Assembly (NCBI GenBank): GCA_001630475.1
Contig: KV419435.1
Location: forward strand, 209,303-273,302
Length of the DNA stretch: 64,000 nucleotides
From: Sistotremastrum niveocremeum HHB9708
Taxonomy: Eukaryota > Basidiomycota > Agaricomycetes > Sistotremastrales > Sistotremastraceae
Direction: 5' to 3'
The notes under the pieces are model-generated. The model worked only from the letters and a program-made list of their open reading frames with translations. It was not told the DNA's origin and made no database searches. The stretch's first letter is position 1, and the number at the start of each line of letters is the position of its first letter. Both the position numbers and the translations under genes were made by a program. Shown here piece after piece: positions 35,801 through 47,230 of this stretch.

Positions 35801-38336
35801 GGGAATACGTGCAGCTTCACCGAGACACCACAGTGAATCAACTCATGTTCCAAACATCATTAGAAGCAAGCCAGATCCGCTACATTGACTCTCCGCTACT
35901 CCGAGCAATCATATATGGAAGAGTCATTATCGTTGACGAAGCTGATAAAGCTCCTGAGCACGTCGTTGCCGTGCTTCGCAGTCTTGGTGGTCATGGTGAG
36001 ATGAGTCTTCCGGACGGCAGACGAGTCCGGCCGAAGAAGGAAAGAGAGAACGACATCACTGTGCACCCGAACTTCCGGATGATATTACTTGCGAATCGTC
36101 CCGGCTATCGTGAGTCCTTCACCATGTCTTTCTTAATCTCTCTGACATTCCGCCGCAGCGTTCCTCGGAAATCACTTCCTTCAAGTGCTCGGAGATAATT
36201 TCAGTTGGTGGGTATCAATATTTGGAAACTTATATATTTGTCCTCATATCAATCTAGTCATTCTGTTTCGAATCCTGATTTGGAATCCGAACGACGACTC
36301 TTAGCCCAGCTGGCACCGGAGCTCGACGAAGACACTCTGCGGCGGTTGGTTGGTGCTTTCCATGACCTGCGCACGGGATATGATGAAGGAAAATTATCTT
36401 ACCCATATTCTCTTCGAGGTGCGCCGAACATGAGCTGGGTACGACCAACGACTCACGTTGAGACAGAATTGATTAATCTTGTCCGGCACATGCGAACTTA
36501 TACTTCCGATACTCTCGATGCCACCCTGCGAAACGTCTTCGATTTCGACGTATACAAACCCGAAACGATCGACGTACTATCTGATATTCTCGAACATCAT
36601 GGGTCCGTTCGGTTCCTCATTCTTTTGACAATGTATGCTTACCTTCGGCGTATAGGCTGAAAGTTCAAAACGTTGGGTTGGACGCCGTCCGCGATCCGGC
36701 CGAAAAGAAGGTCATGGAAGTGAAGTTCGAGCCAACGGGATCGACGGAGCTCGATGAACCGAAGAAGGGCATCGACGATCCTGAGAACAAGCCTCATACG
36801 GGCGGCAATACTTTCTCGGGTGGTACTGGTGGTAGAGATACTGCAGGCCAGGGCGGTCGCGGAGGTTTCATGAGGTTGTCCAAAGGGCATCCTATTAATC
36901 AGGTATGCATCTTCTGTTCTCTGACGATTTGTATGGTATTTGACGCCGGTGGCAGGTCTCGCAGAAGTTGAAAGATGACGTCCCGGAGGAAGTCAAGAAG
37001 AGAGCTCGCGAGATGGCACAAGCGGAACTTGCTCGGAAATTGCAAGAGCTCAGCATGTCGACCGGGGATGCCAAGGGGTACGGCAGACTTTTAAGCGCCG
37101 TTCAATCTCACATCGCGTCGCTTCACGATTTACTCGAAAGTACGATATCAAGAAACTTGCGCCGCATTAACACCTCGCTGATTCTTTGTTCCAGATCTTG
37201 CGGCGAAGGAGGAAGAGCGTGTCTGGGTTAAGAGGCAAACAGATGGAGAATTGGATGATTCGCGGTTGACTGACGGTCTGACTGGAGAGGCGACAGTCTA
37301 TAAACGCCGGGCTATGGAGAAGCCGGAGCTTGGAAGACCACAGATAAAGTGAGGGCAGCTCATGATATTTGTCTCAGGCACTGACAACCATTTCAGACCT
37401 AAGCGTATTAGATTCCTCTTCGATGTCTCTGGCTCTATGTGCGTGTTTCGATCCGAATTCTTCAGCCCTGGCACTCGCTAACTGTGGCCTAGGTATCGCT
37501 TCCAGTACGATGGGCGACTACAGAGATCCCTTGAGACGGGTGAGGCGGACAATATATCAATGCGACGGGGAGCTGACTTGTTATAGCTGTGATGTTGATG
37601 GAGACCTTCAGTAAATTGTCGAGGAAGGACAAATATGTTTGGGATGTAAGTTCTCGGAATCCTCGAGACTGTTCATTCGTTAATATGGAACTGCTGCAGA
37701 TGTATGGCCATGTCTGTCCTTTCCCCTATGGTTTTGTGCATGAACTGAATTTCGTCAAAGTCAGGAGATAGTCCTGAGATCGCATTAGTTGAGGCCGATA
37801 AGCCGCCCGACAATCCGGGAGACCGATGGAGAGTCGCAGAGAAGATGAATATGCTGAGCCAATATGCATTCTCTGGCGACTACACCGGTGCGTGATCTCT
37901 CCTGATCTGTCAACCTTGTTGAGCTGACGTTGTCATAGTCGAAGCCATCGAGAAGGCCGTAACGGCAGTGTCAAAATTCGACGGCGGTAAGCAGTTTGCG
38001 TTCTGCTTTCAATAATACAGTACTGATCCTGTGCGAAGACGATTGGTTCGTGATCACGATCACGGACGCCAACTTTGCTCGCTACGACATCACCGCGGAG
38101 GACTTGCGCCATGTCATGGACCGTGATTTGAAAGTCAAGACTGCTTTGATCTGCATCGGGGAAGGTGCTGAGACTTCATGGTGAGCCTCTTTGCTTCCAT
38201 TGATTGTAATGGATAGCTGTTGACTCGAAACAGGATACCTAAGAACTTCAATGGTCGTGGGTTCAGAGTGAACAATACAGGAGATATTCCCACTGTTCTC
38301 CGAAATATTCTCTCGACTATGATGGGGGAAAGATAG
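32900..38336 (+). CDS. VWA8: VWA8-family protein: AAA-ATPase modules plus C-terminal vWA domain
   Basis: VWA8 is a mitochondrial, dynein-like AAA protein in animals. Module 1: QDVFLLGQPGPYARRLAM (P-loop degenerate, as in human VWA8) and RILIIEGIEKAERG. Module 2 has no P-loop lysine (STASSSTSLLVRIF where human has a canonical loop). Module 3 is canonical: LLGNQ-GVGKNK-IIDRL, PREYVQLHRDTTV, VIIVDEADKAPEHV, and FRMILLANRPG. Then TGGNTFSGGTGGRDTAGQGG, EEVKKRAREMAQ and a vWA domain with intact MIDAS motif DVSGSMYRF plus ITDANFARYDI. I estimate about 1,400 residues, against roughly 1,900 in human; the stretch between NVFDFD and the Gly-rich segment is much shorter. There are about 20 introns, including micro-exons of 18 nt (35652-35669), 21 nt (35716-35736) and 12 nt (37700-37711). 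The stop TAG ends at 38336. Confidence 0.92.
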
Positions 38337-38884
38337 AACGTCGTGTGGACAGATAGAGATAGAAATATACGTAGAGATTCGCTTTCTGGCCATAATGAGC
38401 TTGTCGAAGAGCACTCGAATTTGAAATTGTGGGTCGCGAAGCCCTTGCGACTTGGTCGTCAATGGCTTTAGCGCCTTACGTCATCAGCCATTCTTGCCAA
38501 ATTTCCACCGCAACTTGAAGTCTTTCGAAAGGCGCAGATGCTCTTGGTACTCGTCCATGCCACTTGGTCCTCCTACTTCTGGAAATCCCAGAGTTGTTAT
38601 AATTTATGAAGATATAATGCTCGCAAGAGAAGAACGCGCATCAGAATGGACCCTCGCCCTGGGACGCTGAGGTCGTTATGACACCCGACGAGAACGACGC
38701 CAATAAAAGCAATATACGTGGGCTTCGAGCCTCAGGTCTCTTATTCATCGCTGTCGTTCGTGTGGTTTGGCCTTCGCCGTCGTTCTTTCCTCCTACTCTT
38801 TCGCTCTTTTCGTTATCTTTATTCTTTCGATTTTCTGCCTGTGGCCGGCCCATGTTTTCTTGAGTCAATTCTGTAATCATATCA
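38337..38884. other. Intergenic between VWA8 and membrane protein
   Basis: 548 bp in a head-to-tail arrangement. It contains the 3' end of VWA8 and the promoter of the next gene, with a T/C-rich run (38760-38840) just before the start, typical of fungal core promoters. Confidence 0.45.
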
Positions 38885-41353
38885 ATGGACGCGTCGTCTT
38901 CGTACTCTGGAAGTTTTGATCTTTGTTTATCGGCCACCCCCATTCTGCGATGTTATTCTTTGACCAAGGTTCAGATCGTCGGCGTGGCCATTCCAACACT
39001 TCTCGAGCTGGTATTTTCGGTCGCTCTTGCGTCTGGAAAATGGGGGAATAAAAGGTGAGTCTCTTGAAGACCTCTGACCCACAAACGTTGACGGAACCCT
39101 TAGGATTCATTGGCTTCTCGTCGCCGAAGGCTGGACATACCTAATTCTGACGATTTTGGCTCTCCTCCCCCATTTTGTCCAGTCTATAAACGACTCTCTG
39201 AAGACCTTCCGAGTGTTTGACATATTTATCGGTATGTCTGGCAGAACGAATTTCTTCGTCCTCAACTCAGATGTTTTCTTGCAGGCGCGTCATCTTCGAT
39301 TCCATTGCTCCTGTACACTGTTTTCTTCCTTCTCTATCTCCGGCAATACGTCTACTTCAAGATTCCATCGAGGCAACGAGGATTTCACAAAATCACTCTA
39401 TTCCTCTTGATTCCGGCCATCTTTGCGATGAACATTCTCTCTTCATTCTTGGGTGTGGTATATACACCATCCTCCCCAGTCGTATCCATCGGTTTCGCGG
39501 ACTTCCACGCCCTTCAATTCTGGACGTTTCTCACCAGTCTCGTCCTGGCTCTTTTCTCTTCGTATCAAGCCCTGTGCTTCTTCATATTCTTCTTCCAGCT
39601 TGTATGCTCGGTCGTTGAGAAACGGCGCTCAGCTTCTGATGGTCGGATCTCTGATGATCAGTCTAGGGGAACCGGCTGGTTCTCGGCAGGGTTGAAAATT
39701 GGGGTCGTAGAGACTCTCATAGCATTTGCGGGTGGTGGATTTGCTACCGTCCTCATTCGAAGGATCTTACGCATGCTGAGCCGAACCTTTATTATCTTGG
39801 GAACTATGAAGGGGTAAGCTATCCCTCTCACTTTTCCAACTCCAATGACTTATGCTTCACGCAGCATTAACGCTCTGGAGAACGTCGCTTACTCTCTTGA
39901 AAGAGGGCCAGTGAGGTCAGATAGCATTCGCGAGCGAATCGGCAATCCTATCTCGAACACTTTCGTCCAAATGAGCCCCAGCGCCAGTAGATTCTACCGT
40001 CTACGCGAACCCACAGCTCCCATGCCGCAGACCCCACCCCGACGACAACGAGTCACGGTACAATACAGCGGCGGTAACGAACCGCCAACGCTGCAGATGC
40101 GCTTGTCGGATCTCGAACTGCCCAATCCTAGAGAATTTGTTCGCAGCTTCCTCGAAAATCGTACTCGGAAAGGATCCATATCCGTACCGAAGCCACTCAT
40201 GTTGGCAAAAGCTGCTCCTCACGTGTCATTCGCGAATCCATTCGCGGATCCTGCTGTTCGATCTCTACCGCCCCCAATTCGCCCCGCACCGAGTCCTACA
40301 CGATCACCCGTGTCGCCATTTGACCCGAACAATATGCTATTGAATCGGAGGCCGACATCAGATTCTCTGTCGATTGTGCGATCTTTGGCTTCGCAATTCC
40401 CAGGTCTACCTCCTCGAGTGACGCATCGTGACTCGCCGTCAAGCAAATTCGATTCGTCCTCGACGCCTGAGAAACAATATCCGATTACGTCATCGACGCC
40501 TCCGGCGGCTGCTTCGACAACTTTTGTGAGGACAGCTAGCGGGAAGAGGAAACCGGTCCCCGTTTTCATCGATGATGCGATCGTGGAACCATCTTCAGCA
40601 CGCCTCACGCGGACCGCTCCTTCTGATCGTGACTATGTCCCTCCGTCTCCCTCGTCGAGCTCAGGGACACCGTACGAAATGAACACACCGTCATTCGCCA
40701 CCGACGAAGCTCGCGCGTCTATCGCAGAAACCGCGTCTGTGCGATCTATTCATTTCGGATCGCCCAGTTATACTTCTCTCAGTTTCTGGCAGACGGGACG
40801 ACTAGCCGACCGCGCCATCAAACTGGAGCAGCAAAAGGCGCTGACGAATTCTCCTCCGAAGATTGTAGAAGTCCAGCCTGTTCCTCGAGCAGCGCGAAGA
40901 ACTAGTACAACCTCGCGAAGACCTCGACCCGGGGTGGAATCATATAGTCGAGACAGCGACAGGATCGCTGTCTCGTGGATGGAAAGAAGTGATGCTCAGA
41001 GTCGCAGTTCTGATATGTTAGAGGCGGCATGGGTTTCCATGGGGTTGTCGTCTTTGGAACGACAAACGACGGGCAAGATTAAGAGGATGCCGAAGCTCCA
41101 CGAGAGAATGCCGACTCAAAGCAGTATCCCTCTGGACCGAGTTATTGAGGGTCAAGATGCTAGCATGCCGGTTTATCAGGCGACTTCTTTTGATCAGGAG
41201 GGCGTGCTACGTAATGCTATTCCGGAGGAAATGAGTATATCGCCGAAGAGTGCTTATGCGCCTTCTACACATACGAGAGCCGACTCTGGAGTGTTGGGAG
41301 AAGATGATATACAAGACGTGAGGAGGAGTTTGTATGGCTCTGGGAGAGTATGA
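38885..41353 (+). CDS. Polytopic membrane protein with long disordered tail
   Basis: Start ATG 38885 (MDASSSYSGSFDLCLSA). Six or seven hydrophobic segments are visible: VGVAIPTLLELVFSVALASG, LLVAEGWTYLILTILALLPH, IPLLLYTVFFLLYL, ITLFLLIPAIFAMNILSSFL, FWTFLTSLVLALFSSYQALC with FFIFFFQLVCSVV, and VVETLIAFAGGGFATVLI. The final exon from about 39865 encodes about 495 residues that are Ser/Thr/Pro/Arg-rich and lack hydrophobic runs, so a cytosolic disordered tail is likely. The topology resembles uncharacterised Agaricomycete membrane proteins. It does not carry the motifs of a transporter or a GPCR that I know. The tail contains many SP/TP sites, suggesting phosphoregulation. Introns are at about 39054-39104 and 39231-39284, and one near 39816-39863. 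Confidence 0.78.
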
Positions 41354-41786
41354 TGATGGTCTTGTTTCGGTCGCTCGTTGAAGCACATTTGCCCATATCT
41401 TGTTCCGAGATAGCACGAGATGCTTCACGGGGAAACGCCTTGTAATCAATTTTGGATATTCTGTTATTGTTGCCTCATATGGCATTCGGAATGTCAAGGA
41501 TATATATGGATGTGCTCGCAATGAAGATAGATTCTGAAAATTGAATGTTAAAATCTGAAGTGTCATCGACGTGGTAGCAAATATAATGACCCCCGGGATA
41601 TTGCGACAACCTTTGGGGGTGAAGAGATTGCGACTCCGAGTGATGACTCTGAGAGGAGACTGTCCTTCAAAACGTCATCTGAGTCTAGAACGCTATAGAA
41701 GATCCGTACATAAAACAATAAAATAAAAACGGGCAAAGGTATATCCGACTGACCCGAATGGACAAGGTTATAACTGATCCTCTTTT
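41354..41786. other. Convergent intergenic
   Basis: About 430 bp between two facing 3' ends. A GTAAGT donor inside the neighbouring minus-strand gene (about 41847) could extend that gene into this stretch. Otherwise nothing is seen. Confidence 0.35.
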
Positions 41787-42368
41787 TCAAACTCCAGCAC
41801 CTCTCCCGAGTGCTCTTTGTCCATTCCGGCGTGCTCTATATTCACTTACAGTCGGTCCTACAACTTCTCCTATCATGGTGATAGCTTGAGCTGAGCTCAT
41901 TCGGGGATCTAATTTCGAAATTTGAATGCCACGAAATATATTGCCTGAGGGGGTTTCAGCGAAGACCAAATACGACGAACCTTGGATATCAAGAATTAAT
42001 CCGGATTCAGGAGGCCTTTTTTTCTCGGGTGAAAAGTCCCCCCAATTGACGCCATACCTTTTGCTGCACCACACAACTCTCTCTCCATGCACAACTCGTC
42101 TGCCTCGTCTCAACAGCAGGTCCTTGGTACCAGGACCCGACATGAGATATTCTAGGGTTTTGCTTCTGGTGGAGCAACTCAGCGGATTATTCTTGATTGT
42201 TCTTGGAGTCAGTGGGGAATTTGCAATAAATGGCGTTTTAGCTTTGACTGCCGGCGTCATGCCCAGCTGTTTGGGCCACTGTTCAAGGAAAGGTTTCACG
42301 AACGCAAAAAAATTACTCTGGGTGTATGACTTCCATGTGAGCCTTTTTAATGCCATAATCAGTAACAT
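41787..42368 (-). CDS. Hypothetical protein, 193 residues
   Basis: One open exon starting ATG 42368 (MLLIMALKRLTWKSYTQSNF). The protein is basic and partly polar, with a mixed middle (ERVVWCSKRYGVNWGDFSP, GLILDIQGSSYLVFAETPS). I do not recognise a domain. A consensus GTAAGT follows EVVGPT near 41847, so the annotated C-terminus (SEYRARRNGQRALGRGAGV) may really be intron, with the true end further left. The coding potential rests only on length and composition. Confidence 0.4.
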   Translation of the reverse strand: MLLIMALKRLTWKSYTQSNFFAFVKPFLEQWPKQLGMTPAVKAKTPFIANSPLTPRTIKNNPLSCSTRSKTLEYLMSGPGTKDLLLRRGRRVVHGERVVWCSKRYGVNWGDFSPEKKRPPESGLILDIQGSSYLVFAETPSGNIFRGIQISKLDPRMSSAQAITMIGEVVGPTVSEYRARRNGQRALGRGAGV

Positions 42369-43078
42369 ACTGAACTTAACGAATAAATGTCTCTGAGCAA
42401 GCCAAGTTGATTTGAGAGCCGTTCCTAATCTATAACTTGGTTAAAATGGTCTGGAACCTTAGCCCGGACCTTGAGGAAAGGGTGTGTGATGTCTTATGGA
42501 TTTCTCCCAGCTGTATTTGCAGGCTGATGTTGCTAAATCCAAGTCTCCTGTCCGGGTTTGAAAATAGGTTATATACGGGCGAATCGCGAGCATTTTGCCC
42601 TAGGTTGATGACCTACCTCCAGATTATTTCCATGAGCAGGACGGACTAGTAGGTCATCCCAGACCGCTGCTGAGATCCCCAGAACGTTACCCAAGCTGAT
42701 CGCCCTGGTGTTGGACAAAGGTGTTCAGAAGCCTGTTTGTCAACTATAATTCTGGCCCAAGTTCTGGATACTGATCTGAAAGTGATAGGTTCTTGCGAAG
42801 ATCACCATGGACTCGGATGACAGTCATTGAGTAGAAGGGCTAGCCCACTGTCAATGAGTATGATCTCGACCATCTCGTAACAATCGAAGAAACAATCCTC
42901 GAATATCGGAGCTCCTTGCCTCTTTGGATTCAATCAGTCTCCGCGGCTCCGTTCCAGGCCCACCCTCCAAACATGAACCACACGGTCCAATCCGGCTCTG
43001 GATACTAAGAAATAGAGAGGACATGCAGCGAGTCGTCACCGCCCCAAGATTTCTCTCGATCACTTTGGCTCCACCCCC
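42369..43078. other. Divergent intergenic before zinc-cluster gene
   Basis: 710 bp. Should hold the promoters of the hypothetical gene and the zinc-cluster gene. No other feature seen. Confidence 0.4.
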
Positions 43079-44031
43079 ATGTCAACCAAACACTCCTCCA
43101 GCTCGGTAGATGGCGATCGCGGACGTCGTGGTGATTCGCCCAGCTCCTCTAATCAATCACAGAAGTCGCGCATACCGAAAAGTAAAGTTAACGCGCCTTG
43201 GTGCCCTGCATATTTTTTTCAAATCAACCCTAGGCTGCGACAGCTGCAGGAAATCACACGTGCGATGTGTCATGATCGCAAAGATGACTCCACCCAACTG
43301 CAGGCGTTGTAATGGCATGGGCACCAGTACGAGTTTGCTTGCATTCTAGACCGTCAGATTTCTCAAATCCTAGTCAATCTAGCCTGCGTCTTTTCAGGTC
43401 AGATTAAGCTATTTTCCCAAGGAGGTCATTAGTGAACCCTTTCCTTTTCAGTAATCACTCCGGCACGAGGCGCAACGCGAAGGCAATTGTTTCTTCCATA
43501 TTGCATATCCGACGCCTAATTTTATCGTCTATATTGAAAGGGAAATAGAATCTATGGAAACTCGTTTACAAGAGGCAGAAGCAGTTTTGGGAATGATCCA
43601 GGCATTTCCAGACCATCGAGTCCAGTCACTTCTCGGTGACATGGCCCAAGATCCTAGAACTCGAAAGGTCTTCGACCATGTCCATCAAAGCCAATTCGGT
43701 CCAGGAGTCAAATTCAAGCCTCTAGACTCGGCTCCAGGCCCTTCAAGACTCTCAGAACCCTTACCCGTGTCGTCGACTACACGTCCTGTGGACAAGGCAG
43801 GTAAGCCAAAAAATGACATGTCACCACGATGACCGTGAAACAATGAACCGTTTTAACGCTATTTCAGGGCCATCCGCCACTGGAACCACCGGGACAAGCT
43901 CACAGGCATATTCTCAAGATGACCTCGTTTCTCGCCTTTCTCCTCTCAGCCTCGCGGCGCCTGCTGAAGACGATCAGGAGAAAGAGAATTCCAATGATGA
44001 CGCATCTACCGATGCTGATGACGAGGAATAG
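43079..44031 (+). CDS. Small Zn(II)2Cys6-type transcription factor
   Basis: The start ATG at 43079 opens MSTKHSSSSVDGDRGRRGD, a Ser/Arg-rich lead. An intron then joins the cluster: CDSCRKSHVRC, then PPNCRRCNGMG. Five cluster cysteines are clear with the usual spacing (CX2CX6C ... CX2C). The sixth is not in the same frame: a Cys in the next frame (FAC, about 43340) could be reached only through splicing I cannot define. A later exon reads FIVYIEREIESMETRLQEAE, a coiled coil that typically follows such clusters, then QSLLGDMAQDPRTRKVFDHV and a Ser/Pro linker. The acidic end is DASTDADDEE (stop 44031). The exon structure at 43310-43550 is uncertain, and a damaged gene is possible. Confidence 0.6.
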
Positions 44032-44602
44032 ATTGTATGTCCCGTGCAAAGTGATCGTCGTACATGATATCCCGTATGTTGTTGCAATTGCCCGAGATGC
44101 CCCTGATGCCCTTCATGTTTGTTGAATCCATTTATGACGAGCGCATTCAGATATTCAGGAATGTATATGATGCAGAGTTTTGAATTTGAAATTCTTGATT
44201 TTACGACCGATGAACCAGGAACCACTGGCATATTTTGTTGACCTAGAGGACTCTGGCCCTACTTTCCGTTTCGGTGTTTTGTGTGTTGATGAGCTGCTTC
44301 GTCCGTTGTTGCAAAGCGGGATCTCAGTTGGGATGATACCTGGAGACTCAAAATATGAGTGCAAAGTCAGTTGCCAAGGGAGAATGCTTTTCAATTTGCG
44401 TCTCCGCGTTCAGCTTTGAACTCCAATGACGTCAAGGGCGCTCAATTTCGGCTTGCCTCGGCCCGGCTACTCGGTTCATCATTCGGCCTTCTTTCTGCCG
44501 CCCGGCCTGAGACCAGACTCTTGGGTGAACCATAGCGTTGGGAGGCTCCCAGGATGCATTCTCAGTAACAATCGTCTTCATCACCAGTGCTCAAGCCTAG
44601 TC
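44032..44602. other. Intergenic, 5' flank of arrestin copy B
   Basis: 570 bp. An open frame runs in from 44426 into the arrestin gene, but I place the start at the Met nearest the conserved domain. Promoter expected; nothing else seen. Confidence 0.4.
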
Positions 44603-46026
44603 ATGATTGCTGCCATCTCTAATATAAGAACAGGATCGAATGCGAGTCAAGACGGTATATCTCTAGATTTCGTCCCATCCCTTCAACATCCTGGTTCTGT
44701 CGTTTCTGGAACGGTCAATATCGATACGGAGATTGCTCAAAGCAAAGGCGTAACAGAAGTGATGGCAAAGCTTGCAGGAGAGGTTCGTACGTGAGTTTTC
44801 ATGTCCTGTCCCAGACCATCATTGAGTGATAAACGTCGTAGAACAATCACTGTTCGAACAGCAGGTCCCGCAGCCGCAGTGAACGTCTTCCATCATGAAG
44901 GTCACATTATTTTCAACCTGGAAAACGTTCTCTGGAATCTCGAAGGATTCGGCTCCTCAGCCTCTAGTAATAACGGCCTTTTATCGATTCCTTTCGAATT
45001 CACCATACCGAACGACGAAAATCTGCCGCCTTCCTTCAAGCAACAGATCGATGACATGTCTGCTGCTATCCAGTACTATGTCATGATACTAGGAAAAAAG
45101 GAGGCGTGGTACAAGAGCAACGTCCGGATTGTCAAGCCTTTCATGTTCTTGCCATTCGATCAAAGCTCTCCTCCATCCGCTTTGAGTTCGGCAGGGCGAA
45201 TCTGGAAAAAAGAGATCGCGATTAAACGAGGGGTTCTTTTCGGAGCCGCTGGCAAAGTTGAAGCAGAGGTAAGTCATTCCCCAACCTAGCGCGTCAGCCA
45301 ATGAAATTCAGGCATCTTCACAGGTCGTACTGCCAGATGTCCCCTCTCTTCCCCTCTTCCATCCCATCCCAATCTACATCCGGATAAAATGTTACTCCAA
45401 ACCTCTCCCACACACTGAATCTTCCGATCCCTCTTCGTTCAAATTTCCACTCCCTCCCACGGCCACCACAGGCCTGGATCTCAAGCTCTGTTCTCACATC
45501 CGAATCAGTGCCAAAGGTCACGTCCGAGAACGACCATTAGATTACGCATCTGTGGCAGGGTTGGGAAAGCCCGAGAAAAAGACTCAGGCAGGTGGATGGG
45601 GACAAGATGTTCAAGTAGACGTTGGACAGCCGACATGGGTTATGGAAGGCGAATCGAAGAAGATGGGACGCTGGTTCCAGGAATCGACCTTTCAAGCCCC
45701 TATGACGCTGAGATGTCCGCCCAGCTTTGATAGACGGACTGTCAGACTTGAAGTGAGCTCTTCACGACGTCTTTGTCTACCTCTCTGACGTATCATTGCC
45801 AGTATACTTTCGAGCTGACAGTACCGTTCCCCGGTCTTGGAAACAATTTGACATTATCAGTGGGACCCGTTCCTGTCAGCTCAGGAATATATCGGGATCA
45901 AATCGAACGCGCAGCTGGAGAGCTGCTTGACATCCCTCCGTGAGTTAATCGTTGTCATCGACCCGTAAAAGATTTTCATCATGATACAGAACGTATTGGG
46001 AAGTTGCGGAGTTGAAAGAAAAATAA
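44603..46026 (+). CDS. Arrestin-like protein, copy B
   Basis: Paralog of the gene at 31170-32568 on the opposite strand. I start at ATG 44603 (MIAAISNIRTGSNASQDG); an upstream in-frame Met at 44426 is possible. Core motifs: LSIPFEFTIPNDENLPPSF, SAAIQYYVMILGKKEAWYKS, KPFMFLPFDQSSPPS, LPLFHPIPIYIRIKCYSKPLP, WVMEGESKKMGRWFQEST, and LTVPFPGLGNNLTLS. The last exon TYWEVAELKEK ends at TAA 46026. Introns sit at the same places and phases as in copy A. Identity by eye is moderate, so the duplication is old. The predicted role is cargo-adaptor-like by fold; substrate is unknown. Confidence 0.78.
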
Positions 46027-47230
46027 AGGGATAACTTATCAAATCATTTCCTTCGCGATTCTCCTTCTACGTGGCCCTAGCTTCATTGCGAGGAACTTCT
46101 TCTGGCGCCGGCTCTACCATCGGAGGGGCCTCTGGCTTTCAGCATCCAACAAGTTACGCAATGATGTCACCGCGAATCTTCGCACGATTCTCTCGCCCGA
46201 CGACGAACACTCAGTACTCAGGTCCCAGGTCCTTCATCGTTTAGCGACGAACGAACAACCTTCATTTCTTCTTCGCCCACATGTGTTCCATAAGCAACGC
46301 TCTCGCTGCAACTCGACTTTGAACCATGATGTGCTTGATAGCACGAGGCACGAGTCCATTGGCTCCACGTGACACCATCGCCCTCAACGTCGTTCCAGGC
46401 TCCATCCTCCTCCTTTACGACATACTCGGTTGAAGACGCAGCCGTCATGGGAAATTTTTCCAGTCTGTCAATAGGCTGCAAGAATAATCCAGGCTAGACA
46501 GAACTGACGGTGACCGACTTGGAGGGACGCAGGCGTACTCCATCAAGAATAGACACTCATCGCATCCGCAGACTATTCGGTGTTGTCGGCGTACATGTTT
46601 TTTCCAAAGTTCTCAATTAACGAGTTCAGTGCTGAGAAGGATCACATGCGGCGACTCTGACAGAATCAAAGTACTTGGGATCTCATTCATGTTCTATTCA
46701 TTACGACAGACCCGCAAGCTCTTATAAATAGATATTGAAGATGTGTCATGAAAGAACTCGTGTCATTCCATGTACATGTAATATTAATAAACTCCTGCAA
46801 TGTATATCAGTCTTTTCAAATCCTGGTGAAGACTTTGTGATAGGATATTTTCTTCGGCCGAGCTTCGCGGCTGGGTGACTCATAGTCGTTGCACCGTTGT
46901 GCATTGATTCAGCTATTTTGGTCGGCAAAGCGGTGGCAAAGGCTGTGCTGGCGTGACCCCACGCGACGATCGATGGTCACACTGTCACGCTGACCCAGAG
47001 TCCGCCCAGTGCGCAAGCTGGTGCCTGGGCCCTGTCCTGGGCAGAGCCTGGCAGTGCACCCATTTAAGAGTCGTTCTCCTCTGTCGTTGCGTGCTCAGCA
47101 TCCTCAGAAAGCCCCCGTTGTCCTTATAATCGACCCGTAAGTCTTTCACAAAGAGTTCAAGGCATCTTCAGTTTCTGATCCCCCCCGCAGACTCCAGTGA
47201 CTCAGGTCTCGTGCCAGCTCTACGATTACG
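46027..47230. other. Intergenic before the receptor gene
   Basis: About 1.2 kb. A minus-strand open frame at 46218-46481 might be coding but has no family features. A cluster of CCTGGGC-type repeats lies at 47020-47055. The receptor promoter should be near the right end. Confidence 0.4.

Noticed and set aside
38641-38943. 100-residue minus-strand frame rich in Lys/Arg/Glu
   Set aside because: It is the complement of the T/C-rich promoter of the membrane-protein gene and overlaps that gene's first exon.
46218-46481. Minus-strand open frame, possibly a small gene
   Set aside because: A second frame over the same bases ends in a protein-like stretch (VAARALLMEHMWAKKK), but no upstream exon or family could be found.
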